64,000 bases of DNA from Benincasa hispida (taxonomy: Eukaryota; Streptophyta; Magnoliopsida; Cucurbitales; Cucurbitaceae). Shown one piece after another: positions 57,701 through 64,000 of the stretch. Made by a program: the position numbers and the translations under genes. Below the pieces are notes generated by a model that worked only from the letters and a program-made list of their open reading frames with translations, was not told the origin of the DNA and made no database searches. Position 1 is the first letter of the stretch. Each line of letters starts with the position of its first letter. Location of the stretch: contig NC_052354.1 in NCBI RefSeq assembly GCF_009727055.1, positions 42,380,302-42,444,301 of the forward strand. Reading direction: 5' to 3'.

Positions 57701-58763
57701 TTTTTCTTACTTCAAAGTATTTGGAAACTGATTTAAGGAAAATCATTTTGCAGTGCTTGGAAGAATTTTTTTAATAATGGCTTCTTTTAGAAAGTGTGGT
57801 ACTACTCTTAAAAGAAAAAGAAAAAAAAATGACTAAAGAAATGGAATCAGTATCAAGTGTTCAATAATTACTAGCAATAATAAAGTTCAACTTATAAAAT
57901 GCAAAATAGTTTTTTTTTCTCTCTACATGCAAAAAGGACAAATAGACCAAATAAAACCCATTTACAGGGAATATGTGTACGATGCATATAGTAAGAAATT
58001 AAATGTAGTTATTATGTTAAAAGGATTTGTATATTTGTTAAAAAAACAATTGAGAGGCTCCATAAAGGGAAAAACAAAAAAAGTAGAAAAGATGTAAATA
58101 AAAATGAAAGATTATGAAGACAAAATAGGAATGGTAGAAGATCTAATGACGAAAAGATAATGTAAAACTAAAGAGAGAAAAAAAGGAACATAAGGTATGT
58201 ACAAAACACAAAGGAAATGATTTTGAGAGAAAAATAGGCCTTATGAAAAGATCTGAGGGCAACGAGGGAAGTTAAAAATTCTCAAACTCTTAATTCCTTA
58301 TAATATAGTATAGAGGACAAGATAAGATTTATCGAATGATATAACGGCAAAAAGGAAAGTTAAAAGTTCTCTCGTAGTCACCTTAATTTAATATAGTATA
58401 TAGATATGAATTATATTGTTTTCACATTTTAATAAGTTAAAGGCCACATAATTTTCTCTTTAACTTTTCATTAAAAGAACCTTATATCAGCCGTCTTACT
58501 TATATATTTAAACGTCTTTACCACTAAAAACTCGAAAGTAAGTAAAAAAGCCGTGAATCAAAATGAATTAATGATGTATGTATATTTAATCCTATCAAAA
58601 AGGTCAAACAAGCAAAAGGGCTTCCAAAAATTACAATGAAAAGAAGAAATGCAAAAACAAGAAATAGACGAACACATAAAATTTGGTATGTCTTACAAAC
58701 CTTAGGGGCGTTGCTGGGACCAGGACGAGTAAGACCAAGAGTTGGAGGAATTATGTTGGCCAT
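54735..58763 (-). pseudogene. Leucine aminopeptidase pseudogene, copy 2
   Basis: M17 leucyl aminopeptidase, a hexameric two-metal peptidase removing N-terminal residues. Exons (minus): 58701-58763 (MANIIPPTLGLTRPGPSNAP), 57507 to about 57190 (truncated exon 2), about 57035-56802 (MKMGSYLGV, PPKFIHLCYKP, VGKGITFD), 56491-56365 ([18 protein letters not shown]), 56274-56179 ([15 protein letters not shown]), 56031-55954 ([15 protein letters not shown]), 55841-55790, 55229-55042 ([37 protein letters not shown]) and 54862-54735. Borders are AG/GT. Metal-binding motifs VGKG..FD, NDMGG and NTDAEGR survive. Lesions: the end of exon 2 and all of exon 3 are deleted, LATLTGA is shortened to LATLCITALG, and a one-base loss near 54817 in the last exon gives an early stop at 54764-54766. 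A Ser/Phe/Leu-rich frame (58884-58765) just upstream, out of frame with the exon 1 ATG and ending beside a TGA, could be a former transit peptide. Confidence 0.9.
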
Positions 58764-59386
58764 GGAAGCTCAATTCCTTCAACAAAAGAAGAGAGCAAAA
58801 GGAGGAAAATGAGCAATAAAAAGAGCTAAATCTCAAAGGAATAAGAAGAAGAAAGTGAATGTTGTGCCTTTGGTAGTGAACCAATAAGCAAAGAAGAAGA
58901 GATCAATTTGCCAAAGATGAATATTATATTTGAGATAAGGTAAGAGAGGGTGAGATGGAGAGGGAGAAATAAAATATAGGGAAGATTTAGAAATAGAAAA
59001 ATTTAGGTTACTTTTGGTAATTATGTCATTTTTCGTTTTTGGTTTTTGAAAATTAAGTCTATTTTTTTTTTCAATTTTTCATAATGATTTGCATCTTTCT
59101 TAAATATAATGGTTGAATTTTTAGCCAAATTTCAAAAACAGAAACAAGTTTTTAAAAATTATTTTTTTTAGTTTTCAAAATTTGGCTTGGTTTCATAAAT
59201 CATTAATAAAAAGTAATAACAAAGAAAGAAATATGGGATTCGAAGTAGTGTCTATGGATTTAATTTTGAAAAAAAAAAAAATCAAATTATTACCCAATGG
59301 AGTTTTAGAGAATTGAAGAAAGTTATAAAAATTTATAGATAGGAAGAAGAAGGTTAGTGGGTGGTGAAGATAGGTTCTTAATATGG
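58764..59386. other. 5' flank of LAP copy 2
   Basis: Purine-rich just upstream of the start (58780-58980), compatible with a 5' leader, then AT-rich DNA. No promoter element can be assigned. Confidence 0.4.
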
Positions 59387-59570
59387 GTGTTCAAAAAATC
59401 CGATGACCAGAAAAATCGATCAACCAAACCCAATCCGTGTGTTTTGGGTTAGTTTATCAATTTATTTGGATTGAGTTGGATTCAAATAAATAAAAAATTT
59501 ATGAATTGAGTTGGATCATGGTTCACAAAAAATAACTCAAACCAACCCGAACTCAGTCCAAACTTATTAT
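59387..59570. mobile_element. MITE-like repeat, GTGTTCA type, second copy
   Basis: GGGTGTTCAAAAAATCCGAT at the left and AACTCAAACCAACCCGAACT at the right, related to 16085-16240. It contains the inverted words AACCCAATCC/GGATTGAGTT. Confidence 0.5.
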
Positions 59571-60702
59571 TAATTTTAAATTTTATATATTTTTCTTATC
59601 TATGATATACTTATATATACATATATTTATTTTAGTTGTATTTAATTTCATTATTTTTAGATAATTTATTCTCTAAAACCTCCTAAGAAATAGTTTTCTT
59701 AGTACTTTGGAAAGAAGATTTTTATTATATAAATTGAAATTAAGTTATTAATTTTAATTGAATGAAAATAATTAAATAAATTTTTTATGTATTAACATTT
59801 TATTGTTTTTCGGTATAAAAATTTACAAGAGCAAAACTTAGAGGATTAAATATGTTACGGAGTGAGAAATTACATAGACAAAGTTAATCTAATGGGTAAA
59901 AACATAGGCTCTTATTATTATTATTATTATTATTTGAAACTTAGGTTTTTTTTTTCTCACCATTTAATTGTAGGTAATTTTCTATTTACTTAAAAAAAAA
60001 ATACTAATTTTGAATTCTAGGCAAAATTTAAAAAAACTAATGAAATCAATATTTTAAATGCTACTTTCTTTCTTTTTTTTTTTTTTTTTTTGAGTTTTCA
60101 AGATTTGGTGTACATTTTTAAAACATTTTTTTTTTTTTAGAAAATCAATAATATAACAAGCAAATTATAGGTAAAAATAGTGCATGTTTGGCTTGGTTTG
60201 AGATTGTTGTAGCCTTTAAAATAATTGTTACAACTAAACTTTTTGTAAAATTAACTTTAATATGAAACGTATTAGTGTTTACTATAGGTAAATTTAAACT
60301 TTATACTTAACAAATTGGTTGCACATGTTTAGTAAATAAATACTAAATTAATGTATTTTAGGTATAATGACTAAGACGGACTTAATATTAGAAAAAAAAA
60401 AGTTAAGATTTTGTCATAATAACCCATCTTTCTCCCAAAATCAATCCTAGACATTGATTTTATATATTTAATTTTCAAAAACAAAAATGATTATCAAATA
60501 AAGTTTTAATGCAGGTTGTGTGACATAGAATAATAGACTAATTGGATAAAATACTTTTTTTAATCTCTCAATTTTGAGTATAGTTTCCATTTTTATCCTT
60601 GACTTTTGAATTTAGTTTTCTTTTTATTCTTAAATTTCTATATTTTACACTTCTACTCCTTTGTAAATTGATACTCGCTTTTAGTTATTGGCTTTAAGTT
60701 TC
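59571..60702. other. AT-rich intergenic stretch with microsatellite
   Basis: Holds a (TTA)n microsatellite at 59912-59935, a T20-like run near 60070-60090 and short A/T runs. No gene seen. Confidence 0.6.
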
Positions 60703-60800
60703 AATTTTTTTTTTTTTTGAGTATAATTGGGGATAGAGGATTCTAAATACGGATGTCGTGGTTACTAAAATACTCGTATCAATTGAGCTATTTCAGATTT
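60703..60800 (-). mobile_element. tRNA-derived SINE (minus)
   Basis: On the minus strand: A box TAGCTCAATTGATACG (60775-60790), then AGTATTTTAGTAACCACGAC, a degenerate B box around TTTAGAATCC (60736-60747), the CCCCAATTATACTC end and an A run (60704-60718). This order is that of plant tRNA-derived SINEs. It is related to the plus-strand copy at 15558-15658. Confidence 0.75.
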
Positions 60801-60914
60801 GGCAAATTTTTAATTAATTAATTTAAAATAATTATGATGTGATTTTTAATTAATTTTAATAATATTCAAAAAGTAATAAAAGTAATTATATAATTATGAT
60901 GTGATTTTTAATTA
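60801..60914. other. AT-rich spacer
   Basis: A GATGTGATTTTTAATTAATT duplication (60837 and 60898 areas). Nothing else. Confidence 0.5.
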
Positions 60915-61823
60915 ATTATCCATTAGGTCCCTTGTAGCTCACAAGTGGATTAAACATTAGAATAGCGTGATGAGTAAATTTGAAGCGTTCAAATACAAGT
61001 TAAGGGAATCGTTATATACGATAAAATTACACGTTTAATTATCGAATTAAACAAAATTGGATAATTGGATAATATTTAAATTTGATTTAAATATAAATTA
61101 TATGAATAGATATTTATATTTGTGGAATTGGTGTATTAATAATTTAATATTAGATATTGAATTATTTTAATTAATTAAATAAATTTAGTTAAAATTAATG
61201 GTTTGAATTAATTTTATTTAAAATTGAAAATTTGAATTTTATGAAAATTCAAATAATTAAATCAATTTTTTTTTTAATAATTTAAAATTAAAATTTGAAA
61301 ATTGATTTTAAAGGAAATTTGAATAAAAATTGATTTTTAAATCAAAATTTCCATTTAGTGGGTTTATCCCACTTTGAGCACACAAATTCCACTACAATTT
61401 TGAGTTACTTGGTGTCCATCCGCCATACAATCAGATTGCATGAGATATATGAACAAATACTCACTCCACTTTGTTGAGAGAAAGGTCGTGCACTTTGAAA
61501 TTTTATGAGTTTTTGGTTGAGGAAGAAGTTCTTCATCATTTGAAGACCAAAAAGCTGTCTTTCTTCTAAATTCTCTTAAATTCAGCTCATTTTGGTTCCA
61601 CCACCCAATCTAAGATCATAGAGAATAGTAAGGAAGATCAAGTGGTGGTCTACAAGTATTTGGAGAGGAATTTCATGCTGGATCTCAAGGATTGAAAAGT
61701 TCAACAAAGGTAATTTCATAAACCCTATTTCTTATTCTTGAACATGCTTGCTTAGATGCTAAAATAGATCTAATTAGAATGCTTAATGATCCTGATTGCT
61801 TCCATTAACTGCATGCTAACTCA
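60915..61823 (+). repeat. Fragment of the 1.8-kb LTR family (plus)
   Basis: Sequence order matches the reverse complement of LTRs E and F: TTAGGTCCCTTGTAGCTC, TAGAATAGCGTGATGAGT, AAGTTAAGGGAATCG, CCACCCAATCTAAGATCATA, AGGAAGATCAAGTGGTGGTC. The first half of the LTR is missing. The right end is near 61823, where a different LTR fragment begins. Confidence 0.7.
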
Positions 61824-62200
61824 TTAATATAAACCCCTTTGTATAGAATACTTTCGCTCACATGTTTTCACATGAATGATCAGAATCAGATAATTTGTAA
61901 CACTTTACAACAATTGTAACATCAACAAAGCGGGCCGTATTCGTAGTGCCACAAGGATAAGATACCTAACCTTATGCATCTACTACAGACCATTTAGGCT
62001 ATCACTTAAACATGATCTGCCCGTATATCTCTATATACATGTTAAAGCTACAGATGATAACCTTGGATGTTAGTTTATTGGTTTGTGGATTAATGTTACT
62101 ATATGTCGAAACATCTCATATTTTATTAAATAAATAAGTTATTTGTACATTACAATTATAAACTACAGGACCCAAGAGATTTAGGGCATCAACCCCAACA
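61824..62200 (-). repeat. 5' end fragment of a Copia-type LTR (minus)
   Basis: Ends ..GGCATCAACCCCAACA at 62200 (TGTTGGGGTTGATGCC in sense). It contains the ACAAAGCGGGCCGTATTCGT and CATGATCTGCCCGTATATCT blocks of the subfamily at 7479 and 45997. Only about 380 bp of the LTR remain. Confidence 0.75.
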
Positions 62201-64000
62201 AAGTCATGAGGGTTTATGTCCAAAGTGGACAATATTATACTATCATAGAGATATATTTAAGGGTAAAATATATTTTTGGTTCTTCAAATTTGAAGTTGAT
62301 GTATAGTTAGTCTCTAAAGTTTTAAAACAGATGCTTTAACTTTAACCTAACATAAATAGAAATGTGTCTGAACTGTTATATGCTTACGTGGATTAGTTGA
62401 CAATTTCATTGAATTATTTTGTAAATAAATTTAAAAATATTTGAAAGCTCTTAGTTTGAAATGGTCGACAAGTTCGTAACTGGGAACATGGTGAGCAATG
62501 GAGTTCAGCATGGGCAGAAGACTTGACGGCTAGGGTAGACACTTTGGAGAGGGAAAAGCTTTTGAATATTAATTTTTAAACAATTTAGTTTTACCTTGAC
62601 GAGTATAAGTTTGAAATTAGTATTGCAATTTATTTTCCAAATAATCACACAAAAACTAACATGTCAGCCAATCCATGACAATACATAATAGTCTAGTCAC
62701 AATTTTGTTAAGTTAAAGTTAAGTTAGGGATCATTTAGAAGTGTTCTGTAAATTTGAGGTGTGTGTTTCTGTTGGAACAACTACCTCCTTTGGGCAGAAA
62801 CAATTGCAAATGAACTGTGTTTAATGTCGGGAAAAAACTTGCAAAACAGAAAATCGGTTATATGCTAAATTGCGGAGCATGCTCTTTTTAAGAAATTTTG
62901 TGGCTCTGTCCCAGTAGTTAAAAAAATTGACACGCCGTCTCTAGGATAAAACAATCCAGAAAAAGAAATGTGTCTTGATCGAAGCTGCACCGGAATCGAT
63001 CAGAATACTCACACCCTTCAATATGTAAATTTCTCGGAAATGTAAAAGTGGAGGAAAGAATAGATGGAAGTAGAGAAGCGAGGAGAAAAATTGTTGTGTG
63101 TTCAGAATGAAGGAATTTGACTGTAAATATAGGCCTTGAAGGCCAACAATTGCGCAAAACGGATGGGGAGAGGGACGTGGGCAACCACAGAACGTTCCCG
63201 AAGGCCATGTCTAAGACGCGAGAAGAAGACTGGAACTATGATGCGAGCAGAAGACCACGTAAGTTGCGTGAAGACCACTTTTTCTTTTATTTAATAATAA
63301 ATAAAATAAAAAATATTAAAATAATAATTATTTTTGATAAAAAAAAATAATCACACATATGTGTCGTCATGCACGCACGCTCAACCGACTGGATAGTAGC
63401 GCATGCGTGTGGGATGTCCACCATACCCACATTTACCTATCTTCTCACTTCCTGTAAAATATGGATGACCCAAACCCACAACTCAAGGTAGGAGTATAAG
63501 AAGGAGATTACACTTCCCAAACTAAACAATATGAGATTCTCAATTTTTTTTTTTTTTTTATTTAACACTTTAGATTTTCATTAACAATCTCCCACTTGAA
63601 AATTTAAAAACATATGAAAAGCATTTTTTTTTCATGGAACAATATTAGTCTGTAAAGTACTGTGTATAAGCCAAGATGTCTTACGACTTGAACTTTTGTA
63701 GTGTAGATGATTCAGAAAATACTAGAGTAACTCTTGGTTTTGAACTACTATCTCTAACAACATCTCACACAGAACATTATAGGTGAGTCTATCAAGAGTA
63801 CTCCTGTAGCTAGGTACCCTACTTGACATCAAGTATAGATCTCATTAAGAACTAAGTTCAACCTTTTTTTATGCTTCAGGATATCATGTTCAGACTTTAA
63901 ACCATAGGAAGGGAAATTTGTATTCGTTTTAACATGATTCACTTACGGGATGAATTCATAGGAAGGGAACTCTGGGATCCGAAAATGGAAGGGTCACACT
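62201..64000. other. Window end, no gene recognised
   Basis: No frame with a domain. An ACAATCTCCCACTTG word at 63584-63598 resembles the polypurine tract side of minus-strand Copia elements (as at 42440-42455), preceded by ATTAACA that could be an LTR edge; this is too short to call. The short frames at 62918-63350 are not supported. Confidence 0.4.

Noticed and set aside
54735..58763. LAP copy 2 as a functional alternative isoform
   Set aside because: Exon 3 and part of exon 2 are deleted out of the N-terminal domain, LATLTGA is damaged and the last exon is frameshifted.
63584..63600. Possible LTR end and polypurine tract (ACAATCTCCCACTTG)
   Set aside because: Only a short word matches; no LTR or pol reading could be joined to it within the window.

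Overview
This is a repeat-dominated piece of a plant nuclear genome, AT-rich and with no intact protein-coding gene that I can support. Transfer from bacteria or an organelle is not suggested anywhere. The only host gene is leucine aminopeptidase (peptidase family M17, plant type, with introns). It is present as two broken copies on the minus strand, about 47 kb apart. The reading of the Copia pol fragments resembles cucurbit (melon/cucumber group) elements as I remember them, so Cucurbitaceae is my best guess, held at moderate confidence. I could not run a database search.

Layout. 1-400 is a purine-rich low-complexity tract. 852-7479 is a nest of long Copia-type LTRs of about 2.0-2.2 kb: a plus-strand solo LTR inside a minus-strand LTR, itself inside a third. 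7480-9520 is LAP pseudogene copy 1 (exons 1-3). 9.5-19 kb is AT-rich intergenic DNA with a 955-bp foldback element, a tRNA-derived SINE, small tandem duplications and MITE-like pieces. 19-24.6 kb holds LTR fragments, short repeats and a 1.8-kb solo LTR. 24640-29058 is the 3' end of a minus-strand Copia element (LTR split by another LTR, then polypurine tract and RNase H). 29059-32002 is a truncated CACTA (En/Spm) transposon. 34.8-40.4 kb is a minus-strand Ty3/Gypsy pol interrupted by a solo LTR. 40390-45997 is a rearranged minus-strand Copia piece plus another LTR. 45998-48426 is the 5' part of a second Gypsy element (gag, primer site, LTR). 48586-54087 is a structurally complete Copia element with LTRs, target duplication, primer site and polypurine tract, but with broken reading frames. 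54735-58763 is LAP pseudogene copy 2. 58.8-64 kb is AT-rich DNA with a second SINE and LTR fragments.

How it fits together. The two LAP copies share introns and 5' flank, so they arose by DNA-level duplication, not retroposition. The space between them was probably filled later by retroelement insertions, many reduced to solo LTRs. Copy 1 ends at an LTR. Copy 2 lost the end of exon 2 and all of exon 3.

The feature I find least like standard annotation is inside the ~2-kb LTR family. Six copies carry an array of a 16-bp palindrome of the form CTAWACGATCGTWTAG, and the LTR 5' end carries a short hairpin whose two arms change together between copies. A single N at 4607 lies between two exact 66-bp copies, which looks like an assembly artefact.
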